Source: an uncultured Bacteroidaceae bacterium (lineage in GTDB: Bacteria; Bacteroidota; Bacteroidia; Bacteroidales; Bacteroidaceae). From it: a stretch of 64,000 bases of DNA. Below the pieces are notes generated by a model. That model made no database searches. It saw only the letters and a program-made list of their open reading frames with translations, and was not told where the DNA came from. The stretch spans positions 16,470-80,469 of the forward strand of contig CALUJL010000017.1 in assembly GCA_944320955.1 (NCBI GenBank). The letters run 5' to 3'. The position numbers and the translations under genes are program-made. Positions 51,110-59,928 of this stretch are shown here, piece after piece (position 1 is the first letter of the stretch; each line of letters opens with the position of its first letter).

Positions 51110-52252
51110 TTACAATTCTTGCGCTTTAAATTCATCCATAAAGTTGTTCCGCCTTTTGTTTAACACTGTAAAATCATACAATTTAGCTTCTTCAAAATTT
51201 CGCTGTGCTTGTTCATACAAATCAGTTTGCGTAACTCGGGATAACATTTTCACGATATCCCCGACATTACCCCGTCGAAAAACATAACGGGATGGTAACA
51301 ATTCCGGAATCCCTGCCGTACGAGATCCTAACGATAGACACCCGCGGCTCATCGCCTCAATCAATGCGCGGGGCAATCCTTCCTGTTTACTCGGTTGCAC
51401 ATAAAGATCCATCCCATCCAAAAAAGGAAGAATCCGTTCGTGCGGCATCAAGCCATGAAATATAACCTGTGTTTCAACCCCATAAATATTTGCCGTTTTT
51501 TTCAAAAAAGTATCATCCCCTCCACCGACTAAATGGTATTCCATCAAAATTCCCAGCTTTTTCAGTCGGCCAAGAGCACGTATGACATATTCTTGTCCCT
51601 TATAACGTACATTTACAGCCGCCACAGTAGCAATTTTCAATATGCCACTCCGATTGGCAATATGATTCATACGCCGCTCCAATACAGATTCTTCTCCTGT
51701 AGAAATATTTACATCGCTACATCCTATAGCCTTTCCTTTAGTCGGATACCGAAGTTGCAAAAACTCTTGAGTCACATAAATAGAATATAGAGCATCCCTT
51801 TGCACCTTACGTAAGGAAGCATATCGAAAAGGAGCTATTAACTTTCCGACCCAATTATAATTCCAATAGCCGTCCCAAGCACAACCTACAACTACGGTAA
51901 AATATGGCTTTCCCAATCCCTTTGCCACACGCGCTACCGAATCCCCCACAAATGAGGGGACGTGTACTACACAAGCATCTGCCTTACGGACTTCTTGCTC
52001 GATAATCCGATCATTTTTCTGTCGGTCAATCAATAAAGACTTCAGCGTATTCACCTTATTAAGGAACACGAATTCGACATTCGAGTCATCAATCAGTTCT
52101 TGATTAGGCTGATCAACATCCCGACGAAAAGCCAGACAAACGACACGTTCCCCCAAACGGTGATAACGCGGCAAAGCAGTCCGTAAAGCATTGTTGTAAT
52201 AAACTCCACCACAACAATCAACAGTTTCTGTGGAAGAAAAAAGAATGTTCAT
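51110..52252 (-). CDS. Capsule-locus GT4 glycosyltransferase
   Basis: 380 residues. N-terminal domain 'VDCCGGVYYNNALRTALPRY', C-terminal domain with 'LVGGGDDTFLKK', 'FHGLMPHERILPFL' and 'PSKQEGLPRALIEAMSRGC', the EX7E-type motif in which the second acid follows after 'GLPRALIE'. The gene is AT-rich. It lies 123 bases upstream of the broken GT4 and 40 bases after a GT-like gene. It adds one sugar of the repeat unit, identity unknown. Confidence 0.87.
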   Translation of the reverse strand: MNILFSSTETVDCCGGVYYNNALRTALPRYHRLGERVVCLAFRRDVDQPNQELIDDSNVEFVFLNKVNTLKSLLIDRQKNDRIIEQEVRKADACVVHVPSFVGDSVARVAKGLGKPYFTVVVGCAWDGYWNYNWVGKLIAPFRYASLRKVQRDALYSIYVTQEFLQLRYPTKGKAIGCSDVNISTGEESVLERRMNHIANRSGILKIATVAAVNVRYKGQEYVIRALGRLKKLGILMEYHLVGGGDDTFLKKTANIYGVETQVIFHGLMPHERILPFLDGMDLYVQPSKQEGLPRALIEAMSRGCLSLGSRTAGIPELLPSRYVFRRGNVGDIVKMLSRVTQTDLYEQAQRNFEEAKLYDFTVLNKRRNNFMDEFKAQEL

Positions 52253-52292
52253 ATTACATTTATTTATATTTAGAAACCACTTAAGGCTATCG

Positions 52293-53192
52293 TCAATTCA
52301 CACGTACTTCTTTTGCTGAAAAACGTTTTAACCAAGAAGCAAAAGAATACTCCATAATACAATTTTCATGTTCAAGAGACAAAGGAGCATTTATAAAATC
52401 CTTAAGACACCGCTCATCATCTTCGTTCATTATGAATATATTATTCGGAGAATAAAAATCTTGGTTCTTGATAGCCGAAAAGTTTGTAAGTAATTTTTTT
52501 TGCAAGAACAATGCTTCAAGAGGGCGAAGTGTCAACCCCTTTTGGGCATCCGGCACAATATCTACAACACATCGACTTCTCCGAATATTGTCAACTACTT
52601 GTTCATAAGGCATCCAATTCTTCACTCGTGCCATTCTACTATTTCCAGAGACAATAAACTTATATGTAAACTCTCTAATTAAAGAAAGGCATTCATCGAT
52701 ATATTTCTTCCTTCCTTTTTCTACTCCCACAAAAAAGAAATCTTGCTCAATAGAATATTGTTCTACATGGTAATTGGCGTACTTAGGAAAATAGAACTGT
52801 GTATTATACGATAGGCCATACGACTCACAATCCTTCTTATCATATGACCACAACTCAATACCCTTATCTAAATGATGAAGAATTGATACATCATAAATAT
52901 GATTCCAAAACCAATACACAATTCGCATCGAAGGGAATCTTCTCCGTAAATAATTAGCAGCTGGAACAGTTAGCACTGTGTCAAACAACAATACCTCATT
53001 TTCACATTTTCCAATTGTACGAAACTTTTCAGTAAACCATAAATAATAAAAAGGGAGACCAGATTTCAAATGCAACATCCGAACTAATTTCAGAAAGGAA
53101 GAGGAAATCTTCTTATAAATAACTTCCGTTTTGACATTTTCAACATAGTCCTTATAAAAAAGGACATTTTCATTTATTACCAACAGTCTCAT
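52293..53192 (-). CDS. Putative GT-B glycosyltransferase-like protein, capsule locus
   Basis: 299 residues. No strong family assignment. A Rossmann-like N-terminus ('MRLLVINENVLFYKDYVENV') and a C-terminal stretch 'RCVVDIVPDAQKGLTLRPLEALFLQKKLLTN' resemble the donor-site region of CgeB/GT-B proteins of capsule loci (an acid in 'RPLEAL'). The length is short for GT4. Position between an EpsG-like polymerase and a GT4 supports a sugar transfer role. Confidence 0.6.
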   Translation of the reverse strand: MRLLVINENVLFYKDYVENVKTEVIYKKISSSFLKLVRMLHLKSGLPFYYLWFTEKFRTIGKCENEVLLFDTVLTVPAANYLRRRFPSMRIVYWFWNHIYDVSILHHLDKGIELWSYDKKDCESYGLSYNTQFYFPKYANYHVEQYSIEQDFFFVGVEKGRKKYIDECLSLIREFTYKFIVSGNSRMARVKNWMPYEQVVDNIRRSRCVVDIVPDAQKGLTLRPLEALFLQKKLLTNFSAIKNQDFYSPNNIFIMNEDDERCLKDFINAPLSLEHENCIMEYSFASWLKRFSAKEVRVN

Positions 53193-53211
53193 AAGATCCT
53201 AAGAATGCAAT

Positions 53212-54258
53212 TCAATTTAAAAGCAAATTCTGTCTAAAAAGGGGGGATACAACATCTTCAATAAACGTATTCGTATGCATGAAATAAGCCAGAAAGAAGA
53301 AAAGGGAAGCATAAGCAAATACAGCAACCATACGAAACGTCTTTTTTTTCATCATCGCTATACAATTCGTCGCAAATACAAAATTCACAATAGCCAGCAA
53401 ACGGAACAAACGCATATAATCCAAAGAGTTCCATGCTAGCGGAATTAGAAAAAACATAGCAATATTCATATAGATAACCACATCAGATGGGTTTATTATA
53501 AAAGTATACTGTGACAATGTCAAACAATAGTTCTTTTTATCAAGACCTTTTCGATAGGATCTCAGATAAACTATATTCAGAACAATCAATAAACAAATAG
53601 TAATCTTTGTAAAAATCGAAGTAATCCGAGAATACTGTTCAATTCTACCATCACTCATTCCCGAAGGGTATACAAAGAATAAAATAAATACTACCAAACC
53701 TAAAATCAAGAAGCTCTTCATTATTGACTTAAACGAATTTAAATTCTTCCTTTGAACAAATAAGAACAATAAATAAAATGCGACTGAAATGTGGAGCAAA
53801 GAAGCCGCTATAATAAAAAAAACATAACACAGTTTACTTCTCAAACTATCCTCAAATAGGTAAGGAAGTGCACACAGGAAGATAGAAAATGCGTAAAAAT
53901 TTCGAGATTGAGTTATATCCAATTGGGACAAGAACATTAAATATAGTACAGCTACAAGTCCACAATAATAAGCATACTTCAAAATAAAACGGCAATACAA
54001 AAACAATGCAATGGCTGACAACAATAGCTTAAAATCCAAATACCGGACTCCATGCCGATAAAAGAAACTACAAAGTACCCCATATCCTAAATCTCGAAAA
54101 TTATGATGCTTATAAATCAGTTCATAATTTATATAATCAGCAATATTTGTATTCCAATTTAATATCCATACGAATAAGAAAACGAGGACTGTCAACAGAC
54201 GTGATTTAGGAAAGAAGAATCCTATAAGAACCAATATTAAACATAAAAATTGCAACAT
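53212..54258 (-). CDS. EpsG-like polysaccharide polymerase (Wzy function)
   Basis: 348 residues, almost all hydrophobic: about ten membrane helices. The loop after helix two has 'NIADYINYELIYKHHNF', the D-x-x-NY pattern of EpsG-type polymerases, and further on 'QLDITQSRNFYAFSIFLC' shows the conserved R/N-F aromatic signature of that group. It would polymerise lipid-linked repeat units in the periplasm together with the Wzx-type flippase at 61.2 kb. Very AT-rich. Confidence 0.8.
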   Translation of the reverse strand: MLQFLCLILVLIGFFFPKSRLLTVLVFLFVWILNWNTNIADYINYELIYKHHNFRDLGYGVLCSFFYRHGVRYLDFKLLLSAIALFLYCRFILKYAYYCGLVAVLYLMFLSQLDITQSRNFYAFSIFLCALPYLFEDSLRSKLCYVFFIIAASLLHISVAFYLLFLFVQRKNLNSFKSIMKSFLILGLVVFILFFVYPSGMSDGRIEQYSRITSIFTKITICLLIVLNIVYLRSYRKGLDKKNYCLTLSQYTFIINPSDVVIYMNIAMFFLIPLAWNSLDYMRLFRLLAIVNFVFATNCIAMMKKKTFRMVAVFAYASLFFFLAYFMHTNTFIEDVVSPLFRQNLLLN

Positions 54259-54326
54259 ATTATCCGCAAGAAAGGCAGTCCGACATTACAAAATACACAT
54301 TATCCGAGTTCCAAAATCATCATTCG

Positions 54327-55514
54327 TTACTGTTCCCGCAATAATATCTCCTCATACTGCATTCGAAATGAATTAGCAATATTCTGCAATGACAATTGTC
54401 GCTTCAATTTGCAAATATCCTTTATTGCAGATTCATATTCTTTCTCCAAATCAACAACCCTTAATTTCAATAACCGCTGAATTTCTTTCGCAATTATCTC
54501 TATTGAGTCAAATTCCTTTTCAATCATTGGATAACTCTTTGTGTAATAATCCACATAATTGTTATAAAAACCGATTAAGGGCTTCTCATGTTTTAAAGCG
54601 TCAAAGAAAGAACCACTCGCAATAGCTTTTCCCGTACTCATATCCCGTAATTGCAAAGCAAAATGGAGACTATCCACCTCAACATTAAACTCTTCATCAG
54701 ACAAACTCTGAGAACTATAAGAAACTAGCCCTTCATCCATACTAGAAAGCTTAGGAGCCAAACATCCCACTAATTTCACAACAAGTTTGCCTTCCAAGAT
54801 CTCTGAGCGTAATAAAGAAGCCAGAGAAAACAAATTTTGAGTCCCTTTTGCAAGTCCTCCAGTTCCTATTTGCCCTATAATAAGTGGAGTAAATTGTAAC
54901 CTTTCTACACTTTTTTCGTGCTCAAATATGTAAGGATGATCAATTATTATTACATTCAAAGATTTATCGGCAAACAATTTTTTTACATTTTCATAAATAG
55001 GATAACCCAAAATCACATTCAATATTCTCTTAGACTTCAGTAATGGACGTATTGATTTATAATATCTTCGAATCAACCTTGATAATCTATTACCGTCAAT
55101 AAAAGCCTCCAACTCACCATGCTGACAAATGAAAACCTTGCGACGAAAGAATAACCGACAAAAATGGATACAATATTGTCCAAGAGGGAATGCTAGAGCA
55201 AAATATAACAAATCATCAGATTTTGAATTGAGAAAAATTTTTAGCACATATAGGGTAGATATAAGATCACGCACTATCTTCCCCTTACCTGTTTTAAAAA
55301 AATTTGATTTAAGTAATAAACGATAAGGGGAATATATTATATCTGTTAAATGATTGTTTTTCCGCTTGACTATTAAGCAATGGCTAAGCTCACTGCAAAA
55401 AATAACACTACGATACTCTGGAAATGCCAATAACAACATACGCACACAAGCTGCATTATATTCCGTATGCATTCCACCGACAGCCATCAAATCGCTATAA
55501 TATATCTTCTTCAT
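54327..55514 (-). CDS. Putative glycosyltransferase, capsule locus
   Basis: 395 residues. An N-terminal region 'SDLMAVGGMHTEYNAACVRMLL' and a later segment 'PLIIGQIGTGGLAKGTQNLF' followed by 'ALQLRDMSTGKAIASGSFFDALKHEKPLI' in parts resemble the donor half of GT-B enzymes, but the EX7E motif is not clear. I would not name a family. The gene is AT-rich with many rare A/T-ending codons compared with the flanking chromosome. Confidence 0.55.
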   Translation of the reverse strand: MKKIYYSDLMAVGGMHTEYNAACVRMLLLAFPEYRSVIFCSELSHCLIVKRKNNHLTDIIYSPYRLLLKSNFFKTGKGKIVRDLISTLYVLKIFLNSKSDDLLYFALAFPLGQYCIHFCRLFFRRKVFICQHGELEAFIDGNRLSRLIRRYYKSIRPLLKSKRILNVILGYPIYENVKKLFADKSLNVIIIDHPYIFEHEKSVERLQFTPLIIGQIGTGGLAKGTQNLFSLASLLRSEILEGKLVVKLVGCLAPKLSSMDEGLVSYSSQSLSDEEFNVEVDSLHFALQLRDMSTGKAIASGSFFDALKHEKPLIGFYNNYVDYYTKSYPMIEKEFDSIEIIAKEIQRLLKLRVVDLEKEYESAIKDICKLKRQLSLQNIANSFRMQYEEILLREQ

Positions 55515-55558
55515 AATAAGTGTTTATTTAACAAAATAGAGATATTTCAAATTCCTTA

Positions 55559-56110
55559 TCACTGAAATAGCGGTCTATAATTTAGAGTATATTTTAAATG
55601 ACTCTTCCGTTGCCCTATTATCTGTGCAGGAACTCCACCAACAATAGCCATTGGAGGTACATCCTTCGTTACAACAGCACCACTTGCGACTACCGCACCT
55701 CTTCCAATTCTAATATTTGGTAGAATTGTAACACGTGAGGCTATCCATACATAATCCTCAATTATTACGCTTCCTCCTTTCCCCTTATGATAATCATCAT
55801 TTGGATCATGCTCTTGAGTCCAAATATTAGTTTCACGAGCAATATCTACGTTATTACCTATAATAAGTTTACCCCCTCTACCATCCAATAAACATTCAGA
55901 ATTCACAACAGATTGACTCCCTATAGAAATGTTTAAAGGAGACATAAACTTTACATTCCGCAATATTGATGAACCTTTTCCTATTTGAACTCCAAACGAT
56001 CGAGCTACCATACGTCGGATAAAATGGGAAGGTAACCACATCATAATCGGGAAGATAATAAAAAGGGAAAAAGAATAAATTACAAACTTTATCTTATTGA
56101 GGATATTCAT
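55559..56110 (-). CDS. Left-handed beta-helix acyltransferase (hexapeptide repeat)
   Basis: 183 residues. Hexapeptide turns run from about 40 to 165 ('[20 protein letters not shown]', '[20 protein letters not shown]', '[20 protein letters not shown]', '[20 protein letters not shown]'). An N-terminal hydrophobic segment (about 8-28) may tether it to the membrane. The His of 'TQEHD' is the usual catalytic base in the maltose-acetyltransferase/WcaF-like group. It probably O-acetylates a capsule sugar using acetyl-CoA. Confidence 0.87.
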   Translation of the reverse strand: MNILNKIKFVIYSFSLFIIFPIMMWLPSHFIRRMVARSFGVQIGKGSSILRNVKFMSPLNISIGSQSVVNSECLLDGRGGKLIIGNNVDIARETNIWTQEHDPNDDYHKGKGGSVIIEDYVWIASRVTILPNIRIGRGAVVASGAVVTKDVPPMAIVGGVPAQIIGQRKSHLKYTLNYRPLFQ

Positions 56111-56187
56111 TTTCTTTATAATCTCCTATTTGCCTACATTTTATCCCATTATACCTTATTATTAAGAAATGAAGCTGCCCTCACAGA

Positions 56188-57171
56188 TTACCGAAATATT
56201 CTTTTTATTAGAGAGGCAGAAAAAACACAAAAAAAATAAAGACAGTAATACAGACTCCAAATCATGGAGACACGAACAGATTTAATTACAAAAGAAAATA
56301 TCCAATTGTATTCTTTATGATGAATCGCAGAAAAAATGGAACAGATACAAAGTTTTGCCACTTTTCTTTTAGAAATAGATTTATAGGCTGCTAAGCCAAA
56401 TAAAGTCCCTATTTCTTCAAGGTGAATACATGATTTATATAATCGGTCTAAAGGTAACTTTCCATAAACCATACCTCCTTCAGCCCTGCGATAAACAGAC
56501 ATGACTTCTGTAAACGCTCTCAATTTTCCATTCTGAGCAGCCGACAAGAACAATACAATATCACCATATATAAAATTAGGACTCTGCATAGCCCGCTTAT
56601 ATATCTCACTCTCAAAGACCGTCCGTCTCAAGACAACCGAAGCTGTAGGGACAAGCCAACATTTATGAATCTCCTCACCTGAATAATCCCGATTCTGAAG
56701 CTTAGAGAATATTTGATCCCGATGAACGCTCTGATCTTCATAGTGCTCTAAGGCAGCATGAAAACACATCGAATATTCCGGATTCGCCTCCAAAAAGTCT
56801 ACCTGCTTCTGCAGCTTCAATGGGTCTATCCAATAATCATCGCCCTCGCATAAGGCTATATATTTTCCTCGGGATTTAGGCAGGCAATATCGATTCCAGA
56901 AACCGCGTTCTCCTTTCGAGAAACAGTTTTCCGAATGATATATCGGTTTTATTATCTCCGGATATTTCTTTTCATATTCCCTGACTATTCCTGTCGTACC
57001 GTCTGTGGAAGCATCGTCATTGATAATTACTTCAAACGGGAAATCGGTTCTCTGCATCAAGAAGCCATCCAGACACTGACGGATATAAGGAGCATGATTA
57101 TAGGTAAGCGTAAAGATACTTACCAAAGGGACTTGTCCTTGCTGTTCCTTCTCTCTTATTTCTTTATCCAC
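56188..57171 (-). CDS. Glycosyltransferase family 2
   Basis: 327 residues. GT-A signatures: 'VSIFTLTYNHAPYIRQCLDG', 'VIINDDASTDGT' (nucleotide-binding Asp pair) and 'ALCEGDDYWIDPLKLQKQVD', where EGDD is the DxD-like metal site. The C-terminal 60 residues are hydrophobic ('SMIWSLYYCLYFFCVFS'), suggesting a membrane-bound end. It overlaps the ATP-grasp gene by 16 bases, so the two are translated from one message. Confidence 0.92.
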   Translation of the reverse strand: MDKEIREKEQQGQVPLVSIFTLTYNHAPYIRQCLDGFLMQRTDFPFEVIINDDASTDGTTGIVREYEKKYPEIIKPIYHSENCFSKGERGFWNRYCLPKSRGKYIALCEGDDYWIDPLKLQKQVDFLEANPEYSMCFHAALEHYEDQSVHRDQIFSKLQNRDYSGEEIHKCWLVPTASVVLRRTVFESEIYKRAMQSPNFIYGDIVLFLSAAQNGKLRAFTEVMSVYRRAEGGMVYGKLPLDRLYKSCIHLEEIGTLFGLAAYKSISKRKVAKLCICSIFSAIHHKEYNWIFSFVIKSVRVSMIWSLYYCLYFFCVFSASLIKRIFR

Positions 57172-58112
57172 AATACTTCTTCTTTATATCGCTTCGTCAC
57201 AATCTGTTCCTCATAACTTATCGGAGATTGTATGTCTTTCCCCGTATGACAGTTCAGGTGATTCAACACCATATCATAACCGGCAACCCGGCTGAATGCC
57301 ACACCGGCTGAAAAACGGGGATTGATATCGATCAAATAATACTCGCCATCCGAATGAATGAATTCCATATTCACACAACCGTTTACCCCAATGACTTCAC
57401 CTATATGGGAAACCATCGCTGTCAAACGGCTGTCATTTACAATACGTACCGTCGTACCTGCACCGTTTTTCGTCCGGAGCAGTTCTTCCCGAGAAATGGA
57501 AAAATCCCTTCCCGTTCGGGCACAGCGCACATAATCCACTGTAAAAACCGGACCTTCTTTCTGTTCCTGGAGAATATATCCTTCACGGCGGGCAAATTCC
57601 TGCAATTCCCGAAGAGTAGTTATACGATGAAGGCCTTCGCTGCTCCGTCCGTTATAGGGTTTAGCCACTGCAGGGAGAATGCTCTCCGGAATTTCTTCTT
57701 TACCGGCCAAATAAGTGGCAATGGAAGGGACTTGCGAATCCTGTTCAAAAGTTTTATAGAGCTTGTATTTATCGCGTGCTACGGACAATGTCGCCTCCGA
57801 AGGCATACACAAGACTATTCCTTCGCCTGAGAAAAGTGCCCTATTGCGGTTCAGCACATCAATTTCCAAATCGGTCAGAGGAAACAAGTATCCAACCGTG
57901 TGACGCTTAGATATATCCACCAAAAAATGCAAATATTCCTCCTCTTTTGTAGCATAAGGTGCTTGATAAACCACATCGCAATCCTTCGAGACAGCGTGCC
58001 ATTCGGACGGATAAATGTCGCAACCGATCACATTGTATCCTGCACTATGCAAGGAACTGATGACGCAATCGGCCGAAAACGAGCCGATGGCTGTTACTAA
58101 TACTGACTTCAT
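57156..58112 (-). CDS. ATP-grasp ligase-like protein, capsule locus
   Basis: 318 residues. N-terminal Rossmann-like preATP-grasp domain ('VLVTAIGSFSADCVISSLHS'), then an ATP-grasp core: 'PAVAKPYNGRSSEGLHRI', 'LQEQKEGPVFTVDYV' and 'NMEFIHSDGEYYLIDINPRFSAG', with the metal-binding E..N pair. This is the carbamoyl-phosphate-synthase-like group found in capsule loci. Such enzymes form an acyl-phosphate and join it to an amine or other nucleophile. Together with the adjacent PLP enzyme and GNAT protein it may attach an amino acid or acyl group to an amino sugar. Confidence 0.82.
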   Translation of the reverse strand: MKSVLVTAIGSFSADCVISSLHSAGYNVIGCDIYPSEWHAVSKDCDVVYQAPYATKEEEYLHFLVDISKRHTVGYLFPLTDLEIDVLNRNRALFSGEGIVLCMPSEATLSVARDKYKLYKTFEQDSQVPSIATYLAGKEEIPESILPAVAKPYNGRSSEGLHRITTLRELQEFARREGYILQEQKEGPVFTVDYVRCARTGRDFSISREELLRTKNGAGTTVRIVNDSRLTAMVSHIGEVIGVNGCVNMEFIHSDGEYYLIDINPRFSAGVAFSRVAGYDMVLNHLNCHTGKDIQSPISYEEQIVTKRYKEEVLWIKK

Positions 58113-58115
58113 TTC

Positions 58116-58976
58116 TCACTTTGATTGAGTGATTTCTAACTCTAAATAGATCCGATCACCATCTCTGCTTATCTCTCTAAATCCAAGTTTCTTATACAGA
58201 TGAATTGCTATTGGGTTATTAGAATGTATTCCTAATATCCTAAATCCACGAGTTCTTACAGTGCGTATGGAAATCTGAAGCATTTTACTTGCTATGCCTT
58301 TTCCACGGCAAGAAGAGTCTACACCCACCAACGCAATGTAAGCAAACCGACTATCAGAATCATTACAATACAGAATCGTCAATCCGGCTAATTTTCTACC
58401 GATCCATTCTTGTATCAGTTCAGCTTTACTCTGTATCTTGCATACATAATCCATAAGAGCCACTTTCTGTGAAAGAGGAGGACGAAAATCCGAGTCTATC
58501 CGAATAAGGAACTCTAACAGTATATCCTGTAAAGGATAATAAGACAAATAGACCTTTGTTTGGGATTGCAACCCCTCCCGGCAATCTTCTACAAAACCTA
58601 ATGACTTATAAAGTGAAACGGCAACCGGATTCACTGAATCACAACAGATACGAACCATATGTTCTTCTCTGCAATCAGCTATCATCTGCTGTATCAGAAC
58701 CCGAGCATATCCTTTTCCGCGGACTTGTCTTTTAGTACTGAGTATCGGCAGGTGGGCTATATGTCTTTTACAGTCATTGCAATAGAAACAGATTAAAGCC
58801 AAATACTGGTCATTCTCTTCTATCACATAAACCCGACCGTTCTGCAAAATCTTCTCTGCATAAACCGGGATCTGTACTTTACAGCTCAAAGGAGTCCCGA
58901 AATCCTCATCCACATCTAGAAGATAATCCACCAATCGGCGACAATCATCCATCGTGGATTGCAAACGTACAATCAT
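58116..58976 (-). CDS. Double GNAT-domain acetyltransferase
   Basis: 286 residues built of two similar GNAT units. Unit 1 (about 1-145) has 'DVDEDFGTPLSCKVQIP', the acetyl-CoA loop 'RQVRGKGYARVLIQQM' and 'NPVAVSLYKSLGFVED'. Unit 2 (about 146-286) has 'RIDSDFRPPLSQKVALM', 'SSCRGKGIASKMLQIS' and 'NPIAIHLYKKLGFREI'. Both keep the R-G-K-G loop, so both may bind acetyl-CoA. The ATG overlaps nothing upstream but the gene shares ATGA with the PLP-enzyme stop (58973-58976). Probable N- or O-acyl transfer in capsule sugar modification. Confidence 0.87.
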   Translation of the reverse strand: MIVRLQSTMDDCRRLVDYLLDVDEDFGTPLSCKVQIPVYAEKILQNGRVYVIEENDQYLALICFYCNDCKRHIAHLPILSTKRQVRGKGYARVLIQQMIADCREEHMVRICCDSVNPVAVSLYKSLGFVEDCREGLQSQTKVYLSYYPLQDILLEFLIRIDSDFRPPLSQKVALMDYVCKIQSKAELIQEWIGRKLAGLTILYCNDSDSRFAYIALVGVDSSCRGKGIASKMLQISIRTVRTRGFRILGIHSNNPIAIHLYKKLGFREISRDGDRIYLELEITQSK

Positions 58977-59920
58977 ATAAGAAACGCTTCTTTCTGAGAT
59001 AATAAATTAAAGATTCCCCCCGTATTCCAGAACAAGATACGTCCTCCCTTATATTTCGGTTCTGACGCTATCATCTCAGACATACCATACAAGGCTTTCC
59101 CGGAATAGGTGGGGTCAGTTATCAGGCCTTCACTACGAAGGGCCTGACCGATTGCATCCAATAGTTTTTTATTATATTGCCCGTAACCGCCGCACAGGAA
59201 GTCGTCCCGAAATTCTGTATTTTCAAGGTCATAAGACTTACCAACATAACGGCCAAGGATTTGCATATCATCTTCCAATACAGACCATTCAGCCGTACGA
59301 TCGCGGGCTACGGAGATCCCATGCACTTGTGTCCCGGGAAAGAAATCCTGCATCCCGGCGCTGATTCCGGCCAGGGTTGTTCCGGTTCCGCAAGCGACAA
59401 AGACATGGTCTATTCCGCCTACTACTTGGGAACGGAGCTCGCGGACTGCATCATAATAAGCATATAAGCCTGAGAGGCTTCGCCCCCCCCCGTACACATA
59501 TTTTAACTTTTTATTTCCTCTCCTATAAGAACCTATCACTTTCTCTATGGCTTCCGGAACTTCGCACTTCCGGCAACGGGTAGTCCGTACTCCGGAAAGC
59601 CGGCAGAGGTAATAACTGAGAGAGGTCTCGAACTCTTCCGGATGATCAGTATACTCTACCAAATGCATCGGAATGCCCAGTTGGTTGCACATCAAAGCGC
59701 AAACTCGGTTGAAATTGGAGCAGGGGCCGCCTGCCGTGAGCAAGACATCGCAGTTCTCCGGAGTCGCGCCGGACAAGATGTAATGCAGCATCCGAGCCTT
59801 GCTTCCGCCGCAGTATGGTCCGAACAAATCATCCCGTTTACAATACAGCTGCACACCCCATTGTTCAGACAAGCGGGATAAATAAGTCACCGGAGTGGCG
59901 AAAAAAGGTAAGTGTTCCAT
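58973..59920 (-). CDS. PLP-dependent ACC deaminase / D-cysteine desulfhydrase family enzyme
   Basis: 315 residues, fold type II PLP enzyme. The substrate loop and PLP lysine lie in 'DLFGPYCGGSKARML' (Lys about 41), and 'TAGGPCSNFNRVCALMCNQL' and 'VACGTGTTLAGISAGM' (phosphate-binding Gly loop) follow. Members deaminate or desulfurate D-amino acids or act as racemases. In a capsule locus it may supply or remove an amino acid substituent; that is inference. ATG 59920 fits the family start; a long in-frame extension upstream is antisense-like translation of the neighbouring aminotransferase and is rejected. GC content falls sharply within this gene's upstream flank. Confidence 0.87.
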   Translation of the reverse strand: MEHLPFFATPVTYLSRLSEQWGVQLYCKRDDLFGPYCGGSKARMLHYILSGATPENCDVLLTAGGPCSNFNRVCALMCNQLGIPMHLVEYTDHPEEFETSLSYYLCRLSGVRTTRCRKCEVPEAIEKVIGSYRRGNKKLKYVYGGGRSLSGLYAYYDAVRELRSQVVGGIDHVFVACGTGTTLAGISAGMQDFFPGTQVHGISVARDRTAEWSVLEDDMQILGRYVGKSYDLENTEFRDDFLCGGYGQYNKKLLDAIGQALRSEGLITDPTYSGKALYGMSEMIASEPKYKGGRILFWNTGGIFNLLSQKEAFLI

Positions 59921-59928
59921 CGGTCTGA

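Noticed and set aside
49340..59925. An insertion sequence or transposon carrying the AT-rich island.
   Set aside because: No transposase, integrase or terminal inverted repeats were recognised at either edge; homologous exchange within a capsule locus explains the boundaries better.
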